Shown here piece after piece: positions 32,201 to 44,771 of a DNA stretch of 64,000 nt. This stretch comes from Nymphaea colorata (taxonomy: Eukaryota; Streptophyta; Magnoliopsida; Nymphaeales; Nymphaeaceae): the NCBI RefSeq assembly GCF_008831285.2, contig NC_045140.1:19714370-19778369 (forward strand), given 5' to 3'. Numbering within the stretch: the first letter of the stretch is position 1; every line of letters begins with the position of its first letter. A program made the position numbers and the translations under genes. Under the pieces are notes generated by a model that saw only the letters and a list, made by a program, of their open reading frames with translations, was not told the DNA's origin and ran no database searches.

Positions 32201-35200
32201 ATGTCCGCCCGGATGCTCAGGAGGTTCCTTGCCGATCAGGAGCAGAAAGAAAAGAACCCCGCCGACTCGAAGCAGGAAGAGCACGATGACTCCGATTCCC
32301 CTGTCCAGTGCGCGCCTTCTGGAAACCCCTTCGATCTTCTTGACGATCAGGTCCGTGGCAGCTTCCAACAAATTTATTTTCGAATCGATCGATCGTGGTT
32401 TTCCTGTCCTATATGTTTTGCGACTTCCTATGCTTTATTCCAGATAAGGTTTTCTGGAATTTCTCTGTCTTGTGTCATCGTTTCCCAGGTTTGTGGGCCT
32501 GAATTGAGGGATACGAAACTATACCTTCTCGCTGACGATCTGAGTTGCGTGTTGCCTGAATTTTTGAATGGAAACTGAATTACTTCATATAAGTTATATT
32601 ATTGAATGAACTAAATCTTCATTTTGGTGGTGGTTTGCTGGTTGGTTGGAAAATTAGCTTTTGGCCCATCTTCATTTAAAACTTTTCGTGCCTAAGATGA
32701 AAATGAGTTGAAGGTGTTTCTCGAATACCTTGATAGTTTTAGGCAAAGGCAAAATTGCAGGTTTTATGGAGTTTACAACTATTTCAGGCCTAATAACCCT
32801 CTTGTACATTCAAATAGCACGGGGTCCCATATTGGTTGCACTTAGCGATCACGTTAACAGCGGAACGACCAAATATATTCAGCTATTTTGAAGTTCTATG
32901 ATAACTTTGTTGTTAAAAGCGTTAGGTGCAACCTAGCTGATGAGTTGAGCCTAAAGCCTAGCCGCGACTAGGCATATTGAGTGGAAAATAGAATATTAGA
33001 GACCTGTGAGCATGCCTAGCTTAGTTAGGACTTAGGAGTATGGATTAAACATATCAGTCCATCATCAAATTTGTAAATTTGGAGATGTAGAACGTAATAG
33101 ACAGGATCCTTAATATAATAATATAGAATTCTTGACTCAGCTTATTGACGAAGGTGAGTTGCTGGTGTCTTGATTTAGGGATGATGATAAACTCTTGATT
33201 TTATTCTAAGGTGTCAAAGCCTGTCTGGTAAACTTTTTTATATGTAGAAGACCTTTTATTATAATTGTTTTGCAGTATGCTTGTACTTGATTTGATTTCC
33301 AGTGGGTAAAGAGCTGATAAAATGATTATTATGGAGATTGGGCAAGTCCATGACAACATAGTATGTCTTCAGTGATGTATGTGCAAATAAGCAACATACT
33401 ATTCAGGTTTTAAAATTTTTGATGCCTGAAATGCATTTGATAGATCGATGGAATTAGCATATGTACGCATCTTGATAGATGCTGCAACAGTTAGGCAAGT
33501 GTATCGACTCATGCAGAATTCAGGTGTTGGTATGCATCGACTTTTGTATGATAGAAGAAAATTTTTAGTTGTCCATGTGTATGACCTGCAGATGTATATG
33601 ATGCCTCTGTTGTGAGCTACTAAGCATGTATTGTGCTCAGGTTCTCAAGAGCTATTATGCGTAAGTTACGTAAAAGGGTCTTCATTTGGATAGTACTTGA
33701 GAAAACAATTAGTATAATACTTAAAAAGTTGTTTCCTTAATCAAGTCATTTCTGCCCCTGTTTTTTAAGTCAAAGGCCCAAGCTCGTTGTCACCTAGGCA
33801 CGACTAACTGAACCTAGCCAACTGGCTAGGCATTTTCAACAGGCGGGTTTCTCAGGCATGTAAGAAACATTTACAAAGAAGGTAGAATAACACTAGATCT
33901 TTTTAGTCACTCATATCACAGATTCAGAGATTGGTATGTATCATGTTGCTTTTGGCCCGATTAAATTAGCTTCTTGATGTAAAGTAGTAACTATTTACTA
34001 TGTAACTCGGTGGTGGAAGATTACTAACTCTTGGCTTTGCATAAGGACTGCAGATCATATGGTGATGAACAAAACCTTTCAGTTGGAAGTATTCATACAC
34101 TTTGTGCAGTGCTTACAACAAATACTAGATTAGTTGGCGCATGGGAATTTTAATGGGAGAAATGATTGCAACGTACTCAAACATATGTACAAAATGCTTA
34201 AGCATTCTCGTGGGCACAATTCAAGTATACAACCTCAATCGCCTGAACATAGTCAATATCTGCTTTTTTGTTATGATGCTTTTGAATCCCTGAAATACAG
34301 CAGTCAGCAAATAATTTATATTAACACTGTAAATGATTTATGATTTGTCTGAATATAGTGCATTCAGTATGTAAACTATCAAAATAAACACAGTATGTTG
34401 GGGGCTGGCCACATCAAATAATAGCGTTATGAGAAGACCAAAAGGCAGAGGTTAGGCTGACCATTCACTTTGGCAGGTAAAGAGGCTGAGTTTAAGTTGA
34501 CCAGTGATGGCCAAAGCTGGAAAGCTGGAAATATGCACTACTAAACCCTTTAAAGTTTAAACATCTACATATGCTTTATAGAAATTGAACACGGACAACA
34601 TGTTTGGATGGTTCACAGGGCTCAGCGCCCACTATTTGCTTTGCCATCCATGGTCGACCAACGCTGAATAAGCCATAATCTCTCCTTCACCCTCCCTCTC
34701 TCCATCTCTCTCTCTCTAGTGTGTTTTTAGTGGTCTTGTTTGGGCTTAAGTGAATTGTTTGGGTTAAGAACCATGAACAGATCTGGCCTGACTCAGTTTT
34801 TGAACAACCATATGTTTTCCTTGACATCTGTTGGTTTATGAATATGGTGATGGGATAAATATGAATGTTTTTGATGGTTGTTTTTTTGATATACAGGAGG
34901 ATGAACCTGGAGTTTCTCATGAATTTGTTGCACATGATGATGTGGAACAGACTGTATCTAGCGAAAGCTTTTCTAGAACCACTGCTGGTAACCGCAAAAC
35001 CAAGAAGAAAAAGAAACAGAGTAAAGTAAACCCAGTTTCAACCAAAAGCAAACAAGATAAGGACGTTGATATTCTTTTAAAGGAGTTATCAATGGATAGA
35101 ACATCCCAGCAGTTTGATCTCTCTAATGATCAGGTTCAATCTGAGATGTCCAAATCATGCAGTTCCAATGTCAAGGTCGACTGCAAGAAGCAACATTCAT

Positions 35201-38172
35201 TAATACTATCTGTAGAGCCCAAATTTCTAAAAGCTGAAAATGAACTAAGAAGGATATTTGGTTCTAAAGTTGTTAGCTCCTTCGAGAATAGCTATGCTGG
35301 TGTCCCAAGGCACGTGCATGGAGGAAGGCGTGGAAGCCATAGTCATCGCAAAACAATTCTTGTTGCGCCATCAAACCATTGGCCTCATTGGGATGGATCA
35401 CTATCTATGGATCTTTTGGAAACAAAAGATGGAGAACATTTTTTCAGGTAAGTTTAGTCTGCGATATCTATATGCAAGTGTCTGTCTAGCTGGGGCACCT
35501 TGTCTAATCTAGTAATCTGGTTTTTATTCAAGTATAAACTCAACTTGCAGTTAATGGGGTAGTGTTTTGATGTCTGCAAACCTTAAATATTGCTTATGCA
35601 TAAGTTTGTTTGCATGTTTCCAGGGGGCACCCTACTTCTCCCTGTAACCTAGGAAATTCACCCCTTTCCTGGGAAATCTTAGTGCCATTCATTTCTGTGT
35701 TCTGCTGTCAGATATCATAGAAATAGAAGAAGGATTCCATTCTTTATTTTTTTTCTACCTAGGTTCCACAAATATGAGTTGATGAAACTTTTTCCATTGA
35801 CATTGTGACTCAGGATTCTGTATCCTTTTTGGTTTCTCTTTTGCAGATATACACATTCATCTTCTTACGAGCATGCACAACAAATATTTGAAGCTGCAAA
35901 AGCTGCACATGATATTAATACTATTGCTAGGATCTTACTCCATCATCCATATCACATCGAATCGCTTTTGACCATTGCTGATGTTTTGAAGTTCTCAGGA
36001 GAACATCAATCATCTGCTGATGCTATTGGGAAGTGCTTATATGCATTAGAATGTGCGTGGCACTCATTATTCAATCCTATGCAAGGTAATTGCCGCTTGA
36101 AATATAGCCATGATACAAATAAGCCGGTATTTATAGTCCTTTTCCAGCACATGCAGAATTTGAATCGTCGGGGATGTCATCGTTCTGCTCTTGAGGTTTG
36201 CAAACTGCTGCTTTCTTTAGATCCTGATGATCCAATGGGTGCACTCTTTTGCATTGATTACTTCTCCCTACGAGCAGAGGAGTATGATTGGCTAGAAAAG
36301 TTCGTGGATGTGTATAAAAGTGACAATTCTCTTTGGTTATTTCCTAATTTCTCATACTCACTTCCGATCTGTCGTTTCTATCTTGAGCAAAATGGCACTT
36401 CTAAAGGACTTAACAAGGTGACTGAGAAGGCGACGTCTGATGATCTTATGGAGCAAGCTTTGATGCTTCATCCTCTGATACTAAAAAAACTAGTTGCAAA
36501 GGCACCTCTCAAGGATGTTGCATGGACAAGAATACTTAAACATTCATTTTTTTCTTCGTGCGAAGCTGGAAGCCCTTCCTTAGAGCATCTAATCAATATT
36601 TATGTTGAACGAAATTTTATTATGTGGAGGATTCCAGATTTGCAGAAGCTCTTGAAAGAGGCTGCTTTATGTGTAATTGAGTCTGTGGATCAAAAAAAGA
36701 GTGATGCCAAGGATTGGGCTTGTGTCAGGCAAGAGGCCTTTTCATCTGATAGAAATGAGTAAGTTGGCTGCTATTCTCTCTCCCTCTCTCTGTCACACAC
36801 ACACACACACACACGTGCGCTTGTGTGCGTGCATGAACTTATACATCAGTACTATTAGCACAGACAAATGTCACCATGGAAAAGTACACTTTTAAGTTTT
36901 TTTGCAGTAAGTGTGCTTTTTATCTTAGAAAACTTCTGCTTTGTTTTACCATACTGTGTAGCCATTTTCGAAAGTTATGGTATGGTGGGATTTCTCTGAA
37001 GGGTGTAACTTCTATTTCTTAAGAAAGCAAAATTCTAAATGTTGTGGAAACATGTCCTGTAGGACTTAGCTTTTCCACAGACGCGTGACCTTTTGGCACT
37101 TGGATGGATAACATGGTTAAAAGCTGTAATAGTTTCAATATATATGGGCATTTAGGCGGTAGAGGTACAGAAACTTGCACTTGTTACCTTGAGCACTTCA
37201 TACAGAATAACACAGATGGTTGAGGAAGAAAATTTTCCTGCTATGAAGCTTGCCACAGTTCACTTATCCATAAACTTGCTCATTTGTGCTAGTCTCTACT
37301 TGATACAAACCCTCTCCTCTGACTCCCAAATAATGGTAGTCCAACTGAGGGTGGCATAACTTTTCCCCTCCCCAAATCTTATCCATCATTATTGTGGAGG
37401 TTTATTCTCGATGTTGAGGGAGGGATGGTTGATAACTTGCCTCTTGGGTGATTGATTTCATTCTCTTTGTCTTCTTAATTCTCATGTGCTCCTGAAATTC
37501 CTGGTGAATATCATTATTTATTCTCCATCCATGTATTTTCCAGGTTTTTTAATTCTGTCAGCTTTGTGATTTTTTGGAATAAATTTCAATTATGATATTA
37601 AGCAGTTATGTCGAAATTGGTGTGGGGCCAATTCGGATTAGGAGCGTTTCAATTCAATACATATCCAAATTCAGTTGTGAGACGTTGTATACTTTGTTGA
37701 TTTATTATTATTTTTTGTATTTAAGTTTTTCTTATTTTGGAATATGTCTTGCTTTTTAAATTAAAAAATCATAACTTAATTTGGTTTGGTTTAGGACTGG
37801 TCCTGATTCGAATTATGCTGACTCTTAAAAAGTGGTTCAGTTTAATAACTGACTTAACAACAACATTTATTTGGTAGTAAGTTTACTCTATTTCATCATT
37901 GCAGGTACTCGCACTTGTTGGTTTCAGACTTCTCAGACTCGGTCCCAACAATTCCACCTGATGATTTGCGTCAGTTTATGATTGATCCACGTGCCTTGCT
38001 TGTTGACAACAATGCAGAACAAGTTCAGGCTGCTGCTGGTGGAATGGTGCCTCGAGAGGTCTTGAACCGCAATCCAGTAATGGTTTTCTTGGAATCCATG
38101 CTTCCATGGATTACTTACGATTCTGCTGGAGATGCTGATGCTGCTGGAGAACACCACCAAGATGGTGACTAG
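32201..38172 (+). CDS. TCF25: TCF25/NULP1 family protein
   Basis: Four exons with matching phases: 32201-32350, 34897-35447, 35847-36758 and 37905-38172 (TAG at 38170-38172), giving 626 residues, close to the animal family length. Order seen: start MSARMLRRFL with an acidic stretch; a lysine-rich patch (KTKKKKKQSK) near residue 85; the TCF25 core with LKAENELRRIFG, NHWPHWDGSLSMDLLE, HPYHIESLLTIADVLKF, CLYALECAWHSLFNP, RRGCHRSALEVCKLLLSLDP and LFPNFSYSLPICRFYLEQ; and a C-terminal segment with PVMVFLESMLPWITY. In yeast the homologue Rqc1 works in the ribosome-associated quality-control complex; mammalian TCF25 was first described as a transcription repressor. The plant role is inferred from these. 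Intron 1 (2.5 kb) is the longest. It converges on the V-ATPase gene downstream. Confidence 0.94.
32351..34896 (+). other. TCF25 intron 1
   Basis: 2.5-kb AT-rich intron. CTAGGC/GCCTAG words recur at 32930-33030 and 33790-33840, perhaps an old repeat. A CT-rich stretch is at 34680-34720. No gene was recognised. Confidence 0.7.
36794..36814. repeat. (CA)n microsatellite in TCF25 intron 3
   Basis: About ten CA repeats, 35 bases after the exon 3 donor, preceded by a CT-rich stretch. The rest of this 1.1-kb intron shows nothing recognisable. Confidence 0.9.
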
Positions 38173-41100
38173 GAATCTGCGTGTTCTGATGAGGTGATGG
38201 TAATACATTACATTTGCGTTTTTGCCGTCATGCGGTGATGGTGAGATATCAATTTGAAGAAAATCGACAATAGCAGAGCATTGATGTTTTTTTTGTGGAT
38301 TTCCAACGAGGGAGAAGTGAACCACCAGATCATACGCATACAGAAGAGGGATAGGACAGCATGCCTATGCCGACCATACACGGCAGTCTGGAAGATGGCA
38401 GTTTTAGCACATGGATTGTCGGCATAGTTCAATGCTCAAATAGGTTTCTATTGATTAATTGAAAGGGAAAAATAAAAGCATACTTCAGTTTGCCATTGCT
38501 GTGGAGAATGCTAGCTCGCTTGCTAAGCCTTTTCTTTGGGACGACGATGTATGATTAAGCTCTCACGACATGTATAATATCATCCTAAACCCACATCTAG
38601 GTCAATGTTTTCCAAGTTTACCTCTGTTAAGTGTTAACTTTATTTGGCAGGCCATAAAAAACCGAGTGACTCCTTTCTGGGATTATATTGAATGTATTTT
38701 CATGATTAATGTTGCTGGCTTTGATTCATGACTTGTTGAAAGTGTTGTCGGAGTCGATTTTCGGAAGGGGATCTTGTTGCAACTATAACAAAGAATTAAG
38801 CTGTATTGGCCATGTCAAATTGGAAATAATGGTCTATATTGAATTTTAGGGTGAGTAGGCCATTGGTGCCAGTCATGTTTATCCAGCTGTATAACGGGTT
38901 TTGTGGGGCCAGTGACAAGCTCTGTGTCCCCAAATGGTGGTTAAAAGGAGGGAGAAGGGCCCTGTTAAAAAGAACGGTACCCCTTTATAAAATAAAACTA
39001 AACGTATGTTGGCCCTTCGTTTGGGGAATTCTTTCCCTAGAAGTAGTGCCAGAAACTAGTAACCTCATGCTTTGAGATCTTGTTCTTTCCTGCGCCCGAG
39101 CAAGCTTCAGTTCCAAGTGGAAGTGCACAAGCTCAAATTCAAACCACATGTTTTGATTAACTCTAGTAAAAGGTATCTTAACATTTTCAAACATGACATT
39201 CTCTATGGCAACTCCTGTCATCTCTTTTGAGTTTTAAACAGTAGTTAACAAGGATATAGGGTTTTAGGTGCATCCCGTTTGGAGTTGTTAGGCTAAAGTT
39301 CTTGAAAATAGGGATATCATTGGCCAAATTGGCACTGGAATATCTGATTTATCAGATATTTACATATTAAGATTGACTTTTGGACTTAACTACGAAAGGA
39401 AAAGAAAGTTTATATCATACCAGAACCAGATTTTTAGATACACAATCTGAGTCCGACTTCTAAACTCACAATCAATTCAATATCCGACTTCTAATGCAAC
39501 GCCCAATTTGAACCGTATTATAATATGGTAAAAACTGACTTTCAAAAGTTTTGGTTATTTTATATAGAATATTTATTGAAAATGAAATATGTATATGAAT
39601 CTGAATATGGACGGATATTTATTTAAAACCAAACCCGTGTTTCAATTGAACGTCATTTTTCAAATCTGAATTCAATCTAATTTCTCAATAGGATGTTAAA
39701 CTCTTTTCCATATTAGATTTTCTTAAAGCAGTTTGGTCGATATCCATTAACATCTCTACTTGAAATGGTATTATTTCATAAGTTTTGGATGACAATAAGG
39801 TAGCAGAGGGCTACTCTACTTATTAAATTTATTTCATCTAAATCTTATCTGTTGCTTATTCCTGTGAAATCCTACAAAGTTTACTCTGACGTCCAACATG
39901 AAGCATGATCGTTTTGACGACTCCTGCCAACTAGCTAAAGCTAATGCCAATGGTGCGGTGGGATGGGTTTTGGGCCTTTTGGCTGTCATCCGGATAGTTA
40001 CGATTCAATTCCCAAGCACAGTTTTTTGAAAAAACCATTATCAGGATTGGAAATGACGTGCATAGGGGTTTTCTACCACTATTCCTACAATGAATTGAGT
40101 GTTTAAAACATCTGATTCAGTGAACAGATGATCAAGCTAATTTGTAGATTTACATAATTTGCTTAATAAACAAGAAGTTTTTGATCACATCCTTTCGATG
40201 TATGAGAAGAAAAATCAAGGGCATAAACAATGAATACCTCACAGTGCATTGAAACTTCGTGAGTTAGGAAATTGTGATTTTATTTCTTTAAAATAAGATG
40301 ACGATTCTTAAAAAGAAACCTTGTCACAAGCTTTTTCTATATCAGTAGATCATGTAAAACAGCTGTATTTTAGGTTGGAGCACACATTGTTGGTTTGACA
40401 TCTTCCAAGGGCTTCTTTAGAAATAATCATGCAGATGTCATACACATGTTTGGTAAGTAATTTAGTTTTAGAAGTTCAAAAAATTTAAACCAGGTAGACT
40501 TAGGAAGAAAGAGAGTTTATCGAAGAGTATATGAAATATACAGATTAATTACATACAGAGATTACATAAACATTCAATCGATTTAGTTGATATTTTGCAA
40601 GGTAACATGCCTTTTGAAAAAGATAAATCACAACCAGTGCTTTGATTTCAAAAAATAATTTTACATGTGACATGTTTTGATTCATGAAGAGATTTTTTTC
40701 ATGTTCACTCAGTCCACATATTTAACGAGTGATATATATGAAGAGCACCTACCGGGCGTAGGAAGTCGAGCTGATAGCAGATGGGGGCGACTCAAGCCAA
40801 CAAATGAAGTTTGTGGAGACATGTGAACCACTACTTCTGCGCCCATCATTTGATCTAGAGATGGCCTTCTTCTTTGTTTTTTCCTGGACGGCGGCTTCGA
40901 AGCTTGTTCCGACTGGCTGCTTCGATCTGTGGTTTTATTTTAAGATGTCAGCAGACCATGTGCTTTGTAACGAAGGATGGAACACACTGATGCGAAGGGG
41001 TGGTAGGGAAAAAATTCATGCAGGGTCATCTTCAACCTCAGACGGTGGGCTCAGCTTTCAGTGGGTGCATCCCTGGAAATGGAACCCTGATTTTTCACGG

Positions 41101-42771
41101 TACTAGATGTGACGCCCGCCGTCGAAAGGAAGGCTGACCGTTGTCACGGGATTTTTTTTGCCTTTTGGGGCATTGCTCTCTGAATAAAAGATGCACTGAT
41201 CTAATTAAGGCTGCTCGAGGACGGTCATTGAATAGGAATTTGTGCGTTTAAAACCACGATTCGGCACGCCTTCTTGGCTGCACTTGCACCCAAACTGATC
41301 CATGCGTACTTCGTGGCGGTTGAAGAGAACCAGAAATGTTGGGAAGTGTGGCTCGGCTTAAATCCTTGAATTTGAAGGTTTAATCTCTAACGTGCAGTTA
41401 GGGATATAAGCAATCTCTATATAAGCAATCTCGTGAAGAGCCTTTTTACAATTTTACTTATCATATTCTAATTCATGTAGGCCATAAACTGTAGATGCAC
41501 GGGCTCTCTGGTTGATGGGTATACCATTTTCAGATGGGTATACTGTTTTCTACTAGGTCCTCAAACAACCATAGACCCAGGAAGTGAAAAGACGAAGCTT
41601 TGGCCTCATTAGAGTATCTTCCCCCAATTCCACTTATCAAATTCTATATAATAAGATACTTATTTTCTAGAACTGAATTCAGATCTGACTAGCATAAGAA
41701 ACAAAGTTTATACTTAAACAAGTCAGATCTTTAGTGGGTTCCTAGCTAAATATATAACTTTGATTTGGACTCAATTATGAAAATTCACACCAATCCTGAA
41801 TCCAGTTAATGACTGGATTATTTTTGCTAATTCCACCTAAATAAATTTGGAATTGGATATATCCTTTTCACTTGTGTCCTTCCGTGCAGCGTATCAGCCT
41901 TCTCTATCCTTTTCCTTTGGGTAGCAAACGTTGAACTTAAGCTACAAAATGCACCCGACCATTGGCTTTGTCAGCTTGAAAGTTGAAAGTTTTGATCAAA
42001 CCCCAGTGGGAGCTCACCCTCTGTAAAGCCAAAGGAGTGAACTTCCCCAGCCAAGAACTCCAACTTGAAAAATAATTGGAATATGGGAAAGAAGGTTTGC
42101 ACCCTCTCAATCACCATGTCCATGGCAGGAGAAACACAAGGACGATCCACGTTGAAGGAGGCTAATGACAAGTTTAGTATGATAGAACAGAACCTTGTCA
42201 CAGCATGCGGTCTCGAATGCGTAGGACACATTCTACGTCATTTTCACAGGGGTCCTTACCTCACACTCAGTTTGCACCCACCAGTGGGCGCCACCACGAC
42301 CAAGTGCTGATAAGCGCGTTCCGCCTCTTCAAAACGCATATAAAACATAGACTTCAACATTCTGATGAACGACTGGAGCAACCTCAGACCCAGTTAAAAA
42401 AGAACGCCTGTTTGAATCCATGACGGCACCAGCAACAATTTTTGAAATGAAAGCACCCACAAGACCAACATGTACCTAAAAGCAAGACAAAGGGGTTCGC
42501 GAGGATCGTGTATTACATAAGACCGTGGCGGTAGCTTACATACAGATGTTACAGTGATTCAATCACTTTTTCATCTTGACAGACAAAAGTGCCCCCCTTT
42601 TGGAATACTGGGGAACCATTCGAACATTATTTTCCAACTCCCAGTGACATATAATCTTATTAGGGCAAGAAAAATAATTTACAGCTCTAACATGTTTTGC
42701 ATAAGCATAGGTGCTACTCTGCAACTTCCGACGATGACACAAAAGGCACAAATTCATAGACTGCATTCTAT
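38173..42771. other. Intergenic region between convergent genes
   Basis: 4.6 kb between the TCF25 stop and the V-ATPase d stop. A likely TCF25 polyadenylation signal, AATAAA, lies near 38469. The remainder is AT-rich. An ATG-started frame at 40804-41106 (100 codons, Trp-rich) has no recognisable domain. No RNA gene or clear mobile element was recognised. Confidence 0.65.
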
Positions 42772-44721
42772 CTAGAAAATGAAAACAACGCTGTCATGAA
42801 CTCTGGATTTTTGGTTCTGCGCAACGCACTCTGAGATCCACATCAAGTTCCTGATTTCCTGTTCCCTCAGCCTCATATATGCAAAGAAAACTCCATAGTG
42901 AAACTGCAAAAAGAACATTACATCAAGATTTTATACATAAAATGACACAATTGAGACCAACAACGAGACCATATAAAGATGTTTGTACTTTCCCAAGTTA
43001 GTAAGATCCCAGTACGGTTCAAATTCAATTCAACCTACTTTGTCAAGAACCTTTCTATGTTGACACAAATGATCAGTTTGCTTTAGAAAACAAATGAGAT
43101 CACCTGTTGCTCAAATGCCAAACAAAGCCTCTTCACCTCTTCCTCATAAAACGCTTTGTCAAGCAATTGGCTCTCCCCATATGAGATCTTTGCAAAGATG
43201 GACTGATATGGTGGATACTTCTCCATGGCAGATCGAACCTATAAAATTGCACAACAGACATTAACAGAGATCGACAGCAAATGCCCTTGAACAAAAATGA
43301 AGCATTCTACAAAACGGATCACCAATCCCATACAGCACAAACACTCCAGGAGCAAAATGAAAAGGCTAATATTATCAACAGACAGTTAACTAGTCTAACC
43401 ATTCAATTCAGGTCAGTCCTGCTACTGCAGTTGGTTTTGAGTCTTGACTATAGCTATAAAATAAAAGGTTCAAATGTACCAGGACCTTGGTCCAAGTCAT
43501 GGTTATTATTATTAGCTTGTATTGATTTTAAAATACTTCCCGTTTCCTGTTATGTTTTCAATTATTTTTTACTTGTTTCTTTTAAAAAAGTTACTAAAAA
43601 ATTTATTGTCTCGTAACTTCTTTATTATACTACAGCTTGGGATATTATTTCCCACTATCTTATTCAGAAAAAACACATCTTGAAGAAAATACTACTAAAA
43701 ACCTCAGGGTGTCTTTGATTTTCTGGGTAAATTACTCCAGATGCCCAGTACGTCTGGGTCATACACCACACGATCAAACAACAAAAACAAATCCTAGACA
43801 AGTTCTTCAAGTTCATGCGTAGATTGCATGGACTGTTGGATCTTGAGGGGCCCCAGGTCTCCAACGGAAAATCCTAAAAAAGTTATACAGGATTAAGCTA
43901 CCGTGAAGAAAAGAAAACTGAGTGTGTTAGAAACTAATCAAAAGGTGTTGAGATTGATGTTAGTGATTATTGTCCACAAAATACAATCAATATACTTTAG
44001 ATCCAGGGTTGGAACAATTCACGCATGCTATTCAAGAGAAGGCTCAAGTATAGTCATGCATAAAATATTTAGCCCCAGACGAGGATGCAGGTGCAGGATC
44101 CTGCATGAAGAACCACACTTCTCTGTGGGAAAGTTCCAAAAGTTTTACCTGGTCAATATCCTCGCAGACAGCAAGCTCTTCATGGCCATAAGGGTACCTT
44201 TCAAGAAAAAGAATACCTACTTAAATGAAAGTTCATATTGAAAAAAACAAAAAAAACAAAGTTATGATAAAGAATGCTGATTCTTACAGTAAACCAAAAT
44301 TGGAATAAAGTTTACGACGGTCATCTCTTGTCAATTCAGTGCCAATACTGCAATGCCACAGGTCCAACGAAAATCAAGTCATTTGAACTGGTTGTGGAAC
44401 ACAATAACAAAATCACACAGCCAAACAACACTTAACATAGAGAGGTTAGAAACAGAAGTTGAGAGAAGTTCCTAGCTTGACCTACAACATACAGCTCTGT
44501 GAGTTTGTCTCTCTCTATGAGTACAAATGATTGTCATGTAAACAGTTCACTGACCTATTGATTGTGATGTTAACAGCCCTTCTATCTGCTTCAAATGCCA
44601 AAAGGTCGGACATGATTTCAGCTGTTGCACCACCCAAATTCTGCTAAACAGTATTTTGTTTTACTTAGCAAAAGTCAAATGAGAGAGAAGGAGAGTGAGC
44701 AAGAGGGAGGAGGGGGAGAGT

Positions 44722-44771
<50 letters not shown>

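Noticed and set aside
40804-41106. ATG-started 100-codon frame, plus strand
   Set aside because: No recognisable domain and no flanking exon or promoter signal. A chance frame of this length is expected in 64 kb.
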